Assembly: GCA_024734555.1 (NCBI GenBank)
Contig: JANPWX010000449.1
Coordinates: forward strand, 4,664,326-4,728,325
From: Trochalopteron elliotii
Taxonomy: Eukaryota; Chordata; Aves; Passeriformes; Leiothrichidae
DNA: 64,000 nucleotides
Direction of reading: 5' to 3'
Position numbers and translations under genes: made by a program. Below are positions 10,185 to 23,700 of the stretch, in pieces. The notes under the pieces were generated by a model that saw nothing but the letters and a program-made list of their open reading frames with translations, was not told the origin of the DNA and searched no databases. The number at the start of each line of letters is the position of its first letter. Position 1 is the stretch's first letter.

Positions 10185-13100
10185 TGTCACCCAGCTTTCT
10201 CATCTTCGTCGTTCTAATCTCTTCTGCAGGAGCTGTGAACTTTTATGTCCCGTTGAGAGCTCGGGGAGCCAAATTTTAGAGGGCCTTTGAGGTGAAATAT
10301 CTCTGACTGAGTAGCTGTGTGGCTGAAGGAAGAACTCCTTAGCCTGCAAAAATTGGGTATTGGATTCACATAGTAAGTAATCGATCAGCCAAAGCCTGTG
10401 CTGTAAGTCTAGAATACCAAAATCTTTAAACTAATGGTAGTGAAACAAAAACACAGTTCAATAAGCAGAATGTTGCAGCTCTATTCTCTCTTCAATTCAC
10501 TTTGTAAGTGACAGCAGTACAAAGAAGTGGAGAGGAACAGCCACTTCTCTGCATCTGCAGTGGTGTAAGCTGAGATGAGAGTGAGCCTCAAACTCCAAAC
10601 TTTGGAAGGCCAAGGCAGACAAAGGCTCTGTCCTCAGGCTGTGTCAGAGTAGTGGAGGTCAGAGGCAGTACCTGCCAGGCACGAGGTATTCACAGGCCAG
10701 CAGAGGGAGGGAGCGCTGCTGCAACCCATCTTCTTCTTTCAGCTGGAGTTACCTCTGTGATGGACTGCACTTTTACAAAATATATAGTTAATTACAGAAA
10801 AGGGTATGTTTTCTACTCACGGTCTCCATTCCACATCCCAGCACATATCAGAGCTGTTTAAGTGGTAAAAACCTGTAAGTGCATCACTGTATGTCGCCAC
10901 TCAGTGAGGAATTGAGAGGTGAAAGGTGTTCTATGAGTTGTGTTCATTCTGCTGGCAAAGTCTTTGTTTGTGGAACAGGACCGAGCCATCATAGCTGAGC
11001 TTCTGCAAAAGAGGCAAGATTTTTATGTTGGTGGCTTGCTTTCAGGGGGGGAGCAAACAGCATAGCTGTAGTCAAATAATTATTTTACTACAGCTGTTTC
11101 AATATAGTTCCCCATGTGGACAGTCTATTCCAGAATTAAAGTGGCTTTATTCCAGTATAATTACTCTACAGAAGAAATAGGGAATTACACAGACCTAACT
11201 AAATCTGTTTAATTATTTGATTATGGCTATAGAAGTTAATTTTCTCATGTATACAAGCACTACATTTTAGTGAGTTTTTACCTTGATATGCTGCCCAAAT
11301 ACCTGAATTTGAATCAAAATGAATAATGGAAGAAAATGAAAGAGTTTGTATTGTTTCATAATTGCTTGTTTGTTGTTTTTAACGCAATGTTTTTTAATAC
11401 TTGCTGGACCCATAAAGGAAGTTCTGGGAAGCATTACAGAATGTATTAGGTAACTGGAAAGAGAAAATTACAGCAGAATTTTAAAGTATTTCTACTCAAG
11501 ATATAGTTATGGGTAACCAGAAAGCAAGCACATAATTACAGATGTGGTCTTACAGGTTCAATGGATTGTTAAGTAAAGAAGTGCACAACCTGCAGTTACC
11601 TTTCTCATCTAAATTCACACACTTAATTAGATTGAGACATCATTTTTAAGCAGGTGATATCACACCAAGGACAGTTTCAGAACAGAGTCTGTTAGGGCAT
11701 GGTTAATAATTAATTCTTATGGCACTGAACTCGGCCACTCTGAACTCATCAGCACATCTTTGATAAAGAATGACATTTTCCAGCATGGATTAAGGTGATG
11801 CTACATTGGGTAGTCTCTCAAATTCTGAATAGGTATTGTGATGCAGTTTCATGCAGGAGAAAATAAGATTCAATGTATCTTTTGGTATTAAGAGTACTGC
11901 AAAGACACATAATTGTTGAGTAAATTTTCACCACCTTTGCACAAGACAAAATTTTAATGTGGACCTGAGATACACTTTAAAAAAAAGGTAAGCATCACCT
12001 TACTATCAGAGTAACTGTACAAAGAAAAAAAATCATTAATGTTGAGTCGTGAAATCTCTGTTGGTGAGGCCAGAAATTAATCTTGTCTAGATTTTTGTCA
12101 GAGATCCTTCCTTTATATGCCAGGTGTCTCCCTGTTTCTCTGAGCAGCCTCATCAAAGCAAATTGAAGGAAAGTGAGCCCCCTCAGTATTTTGTTGGTGA
12201 GCTTGCAAGTTGATCTTTGCAGCTTAAGTAGGAAGCTATGAATAAGCTCTTATGGGGGAAAGTAAGCAATAAGCCTAAATTCCAGCCTGCCGCAGTAGCT
12301 GTCTGTGAAGGAGGCAGTATTTAGCAGCTGTCAATATTGTAAAAGGCAGAAGTCCTTCACAAAAGGTAGAATGACAAAATATACTTAGGCAAACCTTCAG
12401 CAGCAGTGGTGGACAAATGAATGTTTTTTTCAGACCTGCTTTCAAGCCTTTCTGTCCTGCTTGCGTCTTGGGTCTGTTGCATGTGACTCAGTTGCTGCTC
12501 ACTCTTGGGGGCTGAATGATTAAATCCTATTATCAAGGTAGGTTTCTCTGTTGCAACATTCCGTTCACCTCTTTGACAGCCCCTAAGCTCCCTGCAGAAC
12601 CCCAGTCCTTATGGCTGGAGCCACCTATGTTAGCATTTCAGTTTGGGCCAGGAATGTACTTTTATTGCATCTTTCTAAGTCATTCCCACATACTGTTGGA
12701 TGTGGAAATACTGTTGGAATTCTGGAAACTTAGATTTTGGGGTCCACATACCACATACCACACTTGGAGTTATACCCTGGAGCAGTCTTGGACTGCACAA
12801 ACCCTGATGAGGTGGTGGCTTCAGCAATTATGTTGGATCTCCCTTTCTGATGTTCTGCCAAAGTCACAGTGTGGAAAATCACTGTCCTGTGACAGAATGA
12901 AGATACTAGGAAGAATGGCAAAAATATAAAATTAATTGCATCTAGCAGGGGATGTTATGGAAAAGGAGAGCAGGTTTTGCAGGGGGCATTAGACCTAAGA
13001 GAAAGATGAAGGAAAATTCAGGTCATTATTTTACAGGGGAAAGTGAGCAAGTAAAGAGTGACACAGAAGGCTAAAGCCTGAAGGGTCCTTTTGTTTCAAT

Positions 13101-13645
13101 ATGTTTCTCTTTCTCTTACCCTCCTTCCAGGTTTAAAGAGGTTTAATTATGGCCTCATGCTGAATACAATTAATAGTAACAGTAAAGTGCCAGGAACACA
13201 GACTGGACAGGAAAAAACCAGACTGAAGAACATTCATTTGAGTTATGCAAAGCATAGTAGGAAAGGGCTGAAACAAAAGCCATGCCTCCTTGAGATACCC
13301 GGAGGAAAGGAAAGTTCAGCAGGGAAAAAGAGCTCAGGTAATATTTGATGTCATCTCTAAAGGGAATTATGTGAAAAAACCAAATGAGTAGAGCAGAAGA
13401 ACATTCAGTTTATAGATGTTGTTTTATTGTGACTGAGAGGTATTTAATTTATAAAGAGGCATGTAATCAAGTGGAGCTGTGTATCTGTGAATCTATGGAA
13501 TTTTTTGACCTAGCACAAGTACACCTGTAGTGTGATTTCACTAGTTGGTGACAACATTTTCAGGCACCAGAAAGAAAAATTTGGATCCTGAAACCACAGA
13601 AGAAGGCTGGAGAAGTTTGTGTGACATATGAGAAGCTGTTTAAGA
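10185..13645 (+). other. GRIA4: GRIA4 intron 3, 5' part
   Basis: Non-coding sequence downstream of the donor. The 137-codon frame at 12516-12929 shows no recognisable domain and no conserved splice context. I saw no transposon here. Confidence 0.75.
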
Positions 13646-13722
13646 ATAAAATCATATAATTGTTTTGGTTGAAAAAGACCCTTAAGGTTAAGTCCAGCCA
13701 TTAACCTAGCACTGCCAATATC
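13646..13722 (-). mobile_element. CR1 LINE 3' tail, short antisense fragment
   Basis: Starts at aaaatcatataattgttttg and continues with ttgaaaaagacccttaagg, then agtccagccattaacctagc and actgccaa. These match the last ~80 bases of avian CR1 in antisense. Only the 3' tail is present. Confidence 0.85.
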
Positions 13723-15360
13723 CAATATAGACTTGAGCGGTGCAAGAACTGACTCTACAAGAGGTCAGTATTAGTTTTTCACACCCTGTGCAGCCTTTTT
13801 TGAGAGCTGAAATGGCTGAAGTTGCTAGTTAAACTGCAGGGATTACCCAGAACTGAGGGGTCCCAGGATGGAGAGTGGCAGAGGGACTGCAGAGCAGCAT
13901 GGGCACACATGGGGCACCAGGGAGGATGGCAGCCAGCAAGCTGGAAACTGCATTCACAGAACGTCAGCATCCATTTGAATTCAGCTGTGTTTCCCAGCAA
14001 GAGTTTTCAGTCCTTGGCTGTGACTAAAGTGGGGAGCGCAAAGGGTAGAGCTACCAGCTGGCCTAGCAGTTGGTTCACTAGAGGCAAGGACTGTAAAATA
14101 GTTATATTCTATAGAAATTGGGCATCATATGTGAGCCTGCTTATGTACCTTGTTAATGCTTTTTTCTTTCCCTCCACACCTTTTAATTACATGTTCATAA
14201 AGCCAACTCAGTCATGGCTGCAGATGAGGAAAATAAGCTCACTGTGCACAAGGTAAATTTAATGTTCCCACATTTCTGGATAGTGTTTTAATAGCAACTG
14301 CTTTAAAGTTGGAACTGTTCTATGACAATCTAAACCTGGCAGAAGGTTTATACAAGTACTGGTGGCCTGATAGAATTAATTCTACAGTACACAAAGTAGC
14401 AATCTCTAGGCTTTTGTCTCTAAGAACGTGTGGAGGATAAGTGTGTCCCAGAAGAGAACAGAAGATTTCTGGAGAAGGCAAATAATGGTACAGGAAATTT
14501 AAAGCTTTCCCACTTATTTTGAGGGAGATTATGTACAATCAGTTTATCAGGCTAATCTAATTTCCAGCTTTGGCAGAGCATCTGGCTCAGCAGGAACCAT
14601 TAGGTTTGGTGTATCCCTGATTAGTACCTCCAGTGATACTGCCTCGGGGTTGATTTTCTCACAGAAAAAAAAATAGAAAATAGAGGTTCAACTACAACAT
14701 GGCAATCTGAAAAGTAGTAACCATAACCCCTAAATTTGTGCTAATAACATATTTTAAAAAGTAAGAGCAGGTATCAGCTGAGATGCAAGGGATTTGTCTT
14801 TGAATTTGCATGACAGCACAGAGAAATGCTTTGTGTTAATGAGCCTGGCCAAGGTATGAGTGGTACAGAAAGGGTTCAGGGTTCAAAATGATCTGCCAAA
14901 TAGATAGTTCAAGAAGGTGAAATGTGATAAAGTGGTATTAAGGCTAAACATAGTAGGGAAGAATCAAAGTGCAGAGTAACTGTCTCAGAGTTAATATCAT
15001 GGGATATATTTCAGGATTTGTGGTGAGCCATAAGTACAGTGTAAGTACAGAAAGCCATACTGTGCCATATAAAGTAGATGTTATTTTGAAATTTCTAAAA
15101 GGAACGTTGCATGTGAGACATGAAAGCTGAATATTGTCCTCACCCGGCTGGCCATGCTGCTGGGACACATGTTGAGATTTCCACTGTGAAAGAAAACATC
15201 AAACATTTTCAATAAATTTTTTCCTTGCCCTTTTAAAGCACCACACACTGTTTTCAGCTATAACAAGGGCCTTCAGTATAAATGTAGCACAAGGATCCAT
15301 TGCTGGCACTGTGATCACTGACCACCACATATAGATACAAGTTTCAAGAGTCCACTGAAG

Positions 15361-15450
15361 AGAAAGAATATTAAAAAAATAAACAAACAAAAAACCAGCA
15401 AAAAAGCCCAAACCAAAACAAACAAACAAAAAAACCCACAAAAAAAGACA
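15361..15450 (+). repeat. A/C-rich low-complexity tract
   Basis: Dominated by aaaac and caaa units, with several aacaaacaaa runs. It is probably a decayed simple repeat. Confidence 0.75.
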
Positions 15451-18404
15451 CAACCAAGGAGAAAAAAACCTTTACAAATGGAGATTTTGTTTTGGTTTTT
15501 TTAACTGTAGGACTGTGAAGGAGCAAAGATTAATTGTTTGTACATGATGAGATGTAGGCAAGATAGAATTATGTAGGCAGATTCAAAGTGTTACTAGAAA
15601 AAAACATTTCAGTCAGGTTGAAATAAGCTGATGAGGTTCTTACCAATTGAGTAAAATTGTTACTGCTTCAGGATTATTTATGTAGTTGCCATGATTTCTC
15701 TAGGAAGCTGGGAATGGCTTCTTCACAGTACTTGGGACACTGAAAAGATAATTTTCTTAATTTACTACTATGGAGCAACTTTCAATAATATGTTATTTCT
15801 ATTCAATTATACATATATATATATAGCCTTTGTAAAACATTTATTGTGTTCTATTATTCAAAAATCAGATCAAAAATATCCTAAGTGATCTAGATAAAAA
15901 CACTGTAAAATTAGGTCGAAGGATTATTATTATAAAATGGTACTCAAAAACTTAAGTTATTATTAGCTGGGCATTTAGCTGCTGAAAGAATTGACCCTAC
16001 ATCAAGCTTTGCTCGATATTTTTACTGCACTTCTGAACAAGTTTTTCAATGTCTCACTAGTTAAAGTAGTGGTAATATAATAGCAAGTTGTAAAGTTATT
16101 TCAATACCTCAGTTGAAAAAGCTAAACTTACTAAAGTCAGGAATGATATAAACATATAACTTACATTTTTATGTAGATAAAAGTACTGAGTCAAGGCTGT
16201 TATTTGTGAAATAAGTTAAAAGGGCCAAGTGTTGCTAATAAAAAGCAAATTGCAGGTGACCTTACAACTCAATACTGAAAAAAAGATGGTTTTCACACCC
16301 AGTGCCCTTTGCTTATTAATTGTTTTCTGCATATTTTGCATAGCACTGTTAAGCCCAAACCTACATCACTCTTGCCTTAAACTTCTAGAATAATGTCACA
16401 GGTAAGCCTGAAAAACCAAGTTATGTCTTGGATTGTAAAGAAGATTATGTTGGGAATCTGACTTTGTTCATTTGCAGTCATCCACTTGGTCTTGGGCCCT
16501 TTTTTTATTACTGTCACCAGAAAGAATTTGGTAGGATTCCCACAGTATGAATCTTTCATCCTACTTGTCTTTAGCAAAATGTTTGTCAATAAAAAAGAAA
16601 CATAAGTTCATGAGTGGGTCTGCTAAAAAGGGAAGGTTCTTACTTTCATCATGCAGTTTTGTACCAAACTTTTGTGAAGTGAAGATCAGTGTTGTCATGA
16701 CATTGAAGAAATACTGATAGAAAAAACAGCATCCAGTACCTGCTCTCATAGCCTTTAGACTGCTCTAACATCACAGTCTGCAGGTTTGAACTTTTCCATA
16801 TTCCTCACTAGATCTGATAAAAAGCTGTTTGTCTTCAGCAAACACTCTTACGTGAGCAGTGAATTATGTCACACATATTGGGATACACCTACCACTGTGT
16901 TTGTTTTTTTTACCAAAGTTATATTGTAATTTAATGCAGACCAGTCTGAACCGATATACAAAACAGAGAAAAAAATGTTTTGTCAAATATGAATTTAGAG
17001 AACTGCAGTAAGTTTTTCATATGATCTACTATTGTCTGTACTCAGTAACAGTAAATGACATGTTTTTAATGAAATAGGGGAGTGTGCTTTATCCATCCGT
17101 AATTGGCTTGCAGCAAATTTTGTTTTGCCAGTGTTAGCTTATTAATAATTATGCCAGCAAAAAGCCAGCTCATCCTCATCTTCTCAGCAGGTGATAGCAG
17201 CTCGAAAATACAGGTAATAAATGCACATGTGAAACTAAAACACAGCAGGGTCCTAAAATCAGCATTAGTAATGATACTGTGACTTTCCATCTTTCCCTTG
17301 TCATACCACTAAAGAGAAGCAATGCTGGTAAATCAGCAGGGTCATCATTTAATTTACTACATGTGAAAAATCTTCCAAGAGATTTCAGAATGCTTTATTT
17401 AGCAAAAGTGCTCCTCTTGCTGACTGAAGTGTGAAGATTAGATCAAGGTTGAAATTAACAAAAATGTAGGTAGGTATTGGAGTCAAAAGCTGATCATCAA
17501 ATGTACAGATGAGTCCCCTGACCTTGGTATTCCATGTGGCTCAAACTGTGCTGCATTAGAATTTTTCTCTGTGTTTGGTCCTCTGGCTAAACACTCAGAA
17601 CATGGAGTGCAGTCTAATATGCAAATACCATAGAAGTACATAAATCCTAAAACATGAAATAAACTGCTGCTTGTTACATTCCTATCAGAAAAATTTGCTT
17701 TCCTTTATTCTGACTTAGTGGCTGCCATGGAGAAGACAAGAGACTCATGATAATTTCAAATATTGCTTTTTAAGTTGCTGTGCCAGTGAATCGTCTCTGC
17801 CCTTTCTAATGATTTGTTTGTGACAGTGTTGTAGAATCCTTAGAGCTAAGTTCTTTTCTCAGTAGCATTTATCTCAGTTTTGCACATGTGTAATACAAGA
17901 TTACCCCTGTAACTTCCATATGCTTTTATATTCCAACATCCAAATGTAAATAACATTGCAACTTCCAATGGCTTGTTCTAATGATATCAGAGAATTAGAG
18001 AATAGTTAATTTGTTGTTACCTGCATGTGTAATACATTCCTTTAAATGAAAACATGTCATTTTATCTGGTTTTTACACACATTTTGTATTTACTTGAGAG
18101 CAGGGACAGTATGGTCTGTAATTCTGAATGTCTGTTTCCATTTGCTTAAGAGCTTTTCCACACAAGGATGTTATGCTGCATTTAAGAAAAATAGCAACTT
18201 CATACCATTTTTTCTGTAGAAAGGCTTATGTATTGGCATTTTTGTTCTAGATTTTCTGAATAATAGAATTAAGTTCAGCTGCTCTTATGAGTTTCAAATA
18301 GCAACTCTGAGCACATTTCTCATTTTATTATTTCCACCCAAATAAGAGGAGGTGTTTTATATATGTAATGATTGGAATTGTGTTCATTTTTTCTGTGGAT
18401 CAAA

Positions 18405-18455
18405 GAGCAAAGTGTTAAGAGGGAGCAAAGTGTCAGAGAACAAAGTGTTAAGCAG
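18405..18455 (+). repeat. Short tandem repeat, three ~17-base units
   Basis: Three consecutive units contain gagcaaagtgttaagag or close variants (gagcaaagtgtcagag, aacaaagtgttaagcag). Confidence 0.7.
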
Positions 18456-20751
18456 AAATTTGTGTTATGTTTCAATAGTGTTTAGCTTTCATATTAATAT
18501 TTAGGTTAGATGTTGCCCCTCTTTGCATATATCTGCATCAGTGGTATCACGTTTGACAAACCCTGCAAAAAGCTACCTTCAGTGAAGGCAGCCTTACATC
18601 AGCATCACCAAGAGCATCTTTTGTTCGTGTAAGGCTGTGCTATGTCACCACTACACCCTGGCCAGTGGTAACACTGCAGACAGTCGATGGATACAGCACC
18701 CAGCAGCGTGGGCCGCCAAAGGAGGCCTTGAAAAGACTCAGACGAGGAAGCCAGCCACACATCCAAATGCTTATGCTTTAGAAATTCCTTTCAGTATGGA
18801 CATCCGAGTCCTGCAGCTGCTGAACGTAGCCTTTTATATGGCCACAGGTGCTGGCTTCAGTGCTGGAGCACGGAGTGGTAGCAAACAAAGGGGAGTATAG
18901 TCAATGCTGCCAGAGACCAGACGTGGTGCCAGTTTAATACTGAATGTAAAACAAATACTGGTGCCAAGTTGTTTCTAAATGCATTTTTAGTTAGAAAAAT
19001 TAGCTTGTCTTTTGAGAGTATTATCTATGTGTGGATGAATGTTCCAAGTTTTAATAGAGTATAAAGCAGGCTTTTTTAAAATAAAAATAAATAAACATGA
19101 TGTAGACTTAGAAATATCAAGACATACTATTCCATTTTTTATGCACCTAATGTTTAAAAAAGAATCAAAATGTATAGGGCTAATTTAATTCTTCATGATC
19201 CCTCCTTGACATATCTGTGAGACATTTATCCCTTGTGTGGTGTGAGTCACTTTTCCAGAGCTGGAGCCAGACGTAAAGGTGATTCTGCTTTAGAGTAAAT
19301 CTGTGTTTGTATATAAGGGATTTCTGGAGTGGCATGTTCTTAATTCAGCTGATTGAACTGTCATTCTATCATCTGTGCAATCTATGATTTTATGGGTACA
19401 TTTTCTGCTTCTGTAAAAAAGCATATTCCAATGAATTTAGATATTCACTATTCTGAGATGTATTTTCCCTGTAAATGGAATATATTTTATGTGGTTCCCT
19501 TATAAATTACAGCTGAATCCTATTTGCATACATATTTATACAAATAATTTGTCTTTGGTCAATTCCAAAATGGGTGGTTGAAGTGTAGACATCCTTTTAA
19601 AATGATTGACTGCTTATCACAGTGCTACAGATTCTATTTCTGCCTCTGTACAGGGAATTTCCCTGCACTAGTACTTACAGATAACAGCATTAGCAGCTGC
19701 TTCTGTTACCAAAATTGCAATGCATGTTTGAGGTATTTAGCATTTTGCAATTGGAAAGAGAGTTACCAAAGGATCTTTTAATCCTGGGGCCTCAAAATCC
19801 CTTTTTTGTACTACTACCTTGGTGGGTTTTAATATTAATGCACACCTGGATGCTGCAGGACGTTTTCCTTTGGACAAGGGGCATACATTTTGTTCCACTG
19901 TGACTTCATCTGCAAACAGCAAGCAGAACATTTAATGTGGTTTTGAAGATGTGGGCATACAAAATGATGGAAGTGTCACCAAAGAGAGGGGTTGTGAGTA
20001 CAAAACTGGTTGCTAGTGTAGGTCCCTGGAAAAAGTATGCATTTTATGATGACCTTTCACTGGGAAAAAATAAACTGTCTTGGGAATAAGGACTTGCATT
20101 TGAGATCATCCCTCTCCTAAGGGTGAGTCCAGTCAGCATGGGACAGTGAGCTTGGGAAGGTGCTAAATACATCCTTTTATTTCTTAAAAGGTATTGGAGC
20201 CAAATTTCCTTTGTAATAAGTTCAGAATAAGAAAACTAAATAAAAAATGTCAAGTGTACATAATATAATAAGCAAGTATTAATCACAGAAAAATAATAAG
20301 CAACAATTTTTTAAGTCTGGTATTCAAAGAAGTCTCTCATACCAGAGAAATGTTTGCAGATGCCTCTTATAAAATGATTTGATATGTATGAATAAATCAA
20401 GTGGAAAGAAAACAGTCTTCTAAGTTAGTATACTTGATAAAAGTAAAGCATTGTGATATTCCTGTCTTCAATGATACCCTTCCTGTAAAAAACAAGGTAC
20501 TCTCCTTTATATAATGGAATAAGGAGAGTTTCAAATAGATCTAAATTATTCAAAACTCTTTTAAGAATCTTTAACTACTGGTAGTAAAAATAAGGCAGCT
20601 TTGCCAAATTTACATTCTAAACACTTTACATTTAGAGTACAAAACAGGTAATGAACCTGACTCTTAAACACAAGTGACTATCCCAATCACAGATCTATCA
20701 CTTATTTTTATGTGCAATCTACTTATGATGGTGTGGGTGAATTTTCATCTT

Positions 20752-20784
20752 TATATATATATATATATATGTGTGTGTGTATAT
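20752..20784 (+). repeat. Compound (TA)n(GT)n microsatellite
   Basis: TA dinucleotides at 20752-20770 pass into five GT units at 20771-20780 and then ATAT. Confidence 0.9.
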
Positions 20785-23700
20785 GACTAATATTAATTAG
20801 GCTTTGTCTGGATGCAGAACAGCTGAAGTCATTTAAATATCAAAAATCTTCAATTTTACAAATTCAAATCATGCTACTGAAAAATATTCTAGCATTAATA
20901 TTAGATTATATTTTCTTTTTAATTTGTATTTTCATTCTCATTAAGCATTGTATTAAAGCCAAACTTTTTTACAACCTTCAACTAGTATGTCTCATCATCT
21001 CCATTATTTTGTTTTAAAACAATTCAAAATAAGAAACTCATGTAAAATAGCCTTTTCCCATGAAAAACCTTTCAATATTAGCTTTTCAAGGAAAGAGTGA
21101 GGGAAAAAATCTCCCAGCCAATTCTATCAAGTAATTGTTTTATTCAGAAAATAATATCCTTCTTCTGAAGTGTTTAATAAATGTGTTTTAAAAGACCAGT
21201 AAGTCGTTGTAAGTATCTTTTCGTTTGTGCCTTTTGCTAGATTGATTTCACATCCAGTTTCTCAAATAGGGAAAGCATTCTGCCAGGTATTTCCTAATGC
21301 AGCTACATGCACTTGATCTTGAGGCAGAATGAAAATCTCTGTTCTGAAGCCAACGGTGACGTTCACAGTGTGCCTTTTTGCACAGGACTTCTATTATTCT
21401 GTGAAACATCCTCTAAACCCCCCACTTGATGCATCCTTCTCTCGTGATCTCTTCATTACCCCTTGTGAGAAGAAAAACTTCCTTTCTCCTCTCTATCAGA
21501 ATATCCCCTTGCGGGTTCTGAATCTGTGGTAGCAACTTTATCTTCTGTACCTTCAGAAACTCTGTTTGGTAGGGCCTCCCAAAACTCAGCTATTTTGTTG
21601 TTCACATTTCCACTGCTTCAGGGAGCTTTAATTATTTTCAGTTGCATTATCTTGTGAATCATCTCAGGATCTACCTCTGCATTCCTGCTTTCACATATTT
21701 GCCCAGATTTATTGGCTTGATTCTGCTTTTCTTTTCCTCCTTGATAAGTTATATTGGGTTTTTTTTCCTACACCTTCTTCTAATCCTTTTGCCACATTTT
21801 CCAGTTCTGTCAGTACATTCCAGTAAGCTTGATCCATTTTCAGTTCTTACACATTATTTTAGAGTCTGGGAGCATCCCACTGCCATTTATTTCTATCTCT
21901 GCTATTTACAGTTATCACAGATCACAGTTTTTAGCTTGAAAAACTAGAAAAAGCAAACATGTAATAAGACTTAAAATTAATCTGTGGCTGTCATAGTGAA
22001 AAAATGGCAGTTTTGTCTCAGGGTGAACAAATAATTATCAATATATTTTAATGCATCAACACTCCAGTTTGAATGAAACAAAAGACATAAAGAAAACCCC
22101 GAAACAAAACTAGATATCAATTATTTTTGGTTTTAGTCCAAATCAAATTATTTTAGAATGAGAAAGAATTACAGTTTTTATTTACTTACTTTATTTCTGC
22201 TAAAAATGTGTATGGTTTTCATGTGCATGAATCACCAAACAGCAAAAGGAGAAGTTCACCAAATGCATTCTCTTGTAATCTCAACTGCACTTCCAAGCTT
22301 CCAGACAAGTGATCATAGGAAATGCATAGAGGTGCAGTATTTAATCTGTACCAAAAGATGAATTCACAAGTAGTCTAAACACAAGATTACATAATTTCTT
22401 CTCCTGCAAGTCAGGCACGTTGTGGTGGCCACTGCACAGCTGCTGGCCTGGGCGACATCCAGGCAGACACAGTCACAATTGTCTCTTTTCATCTGGGTCA
22501 TTCTGAATTCTTTCAACAGGAAATGGAGCACAAGCAGAAAAGTTTTAAAAACATCCCAGACATGAATCAACAAAACCCCCAAACATCTGCTCATCAAAGC
22601 TCATCAGAAAACAGTGTATTTTATTTACACTACTCTTCTGGGTGTACTGAGAATGCCTAATGAGGCTAGAGATCACTGGAAAATATTGCTGGTATGAAGT
22701 GTCCATTTAATTTTCAGAATAACTGGCCTAATCTACCCAAAATACGTGAAAATCCAGTGTATTTCTCTGCCTTTTTGTTACTTATTTTAGCATAAAGTGA
22801 TACAGTTTTATTAAAAAACACAGTTCACTTCAAATCCAAGCTGGCTAAAAGAAGGTACACAATATTTTAATTGTAAGCATTACTTGGAGACTGAAGAAGG
22901 CAAACAATATTTTAATTTGTTTTGAACATAAAATGTTTCTAGTAAATGCAGAAACTGGGATATTGGAAAATGCAGTTAGTGTAAATGCATTAATTCATCA
23001 GAGATGTGAGAAACATTTTCACATGTAAGGAAATGCGGGGTCAGATCCTCAGAGCACCTCAGCATAACCCACTGACCACATCCTGTACTGAGAAGGAATT
23101 GGGCCACTGGGTTTAAACATCTAATGTTATATAGCTTTTCTGTTCCCCAGGACAGATCCTATACTTTGTGCTCATGCAGGATTTATGAATCCATGTCTCC
23201 TTACAAGAGGTCTTGTTACTGGGGCAGGCCCAATTTCGGCTTTGTCCATAGTAAGGGCTTAGATACCCTTTTGTTCAGCAGCTGGTGTTTTTGTAGAGCT
23301 GCATTGAAGCTATTACATGAGGAAGTGGTTAACTAAAAAGTTAACCTGAACTACTTCAATTATTTCAGCAAAGGGTTCACCTCTGCTACAGTGAGAAAAC
23401 TGTCTTTGACTTTGTCCTTACAGTCATCCTCACATCTCTGTGCATATCAGAAGGGAAAGAAAATTTTCTTCTATCAAAATAAAATTTGTTAGGGAGAGAA
23501 GAGATTGTTTTAATTTTACTTGTACACTGATCCTTGTCTTATTCAGGCTCTTTAAATGATTCTTATCATCTTAGCATCAAAACAGCACATAGAATTTCTT
23601 CTGAGACATTTCTCTTTGTGTTCATAGGGAAGCATTTTCCTTAGCTTTTAAAGGAAGCCGATAGAACACCTTGTTGTCTCTCTTATGGACACAACTTGGT

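Noticed and set aside
12516..12929. 137-codon frame in intron 3
   Set aside because: No recognisable domain, no supporting splice sites, and not expected for any GRIA4 exon.
18637..18900. Moderately GC-rich 87-codon frame considered as a processed pseudogene
   Set aside because: The translation matches no protein I recognise and there is no poly(A) tail or target-site duplication.
21642..21947. 101-codon hydrophobic frame
   Set aside because: T-rich sequence gives Leu/Phe/Ile-rich translations by composition alone; there is no supporting context.
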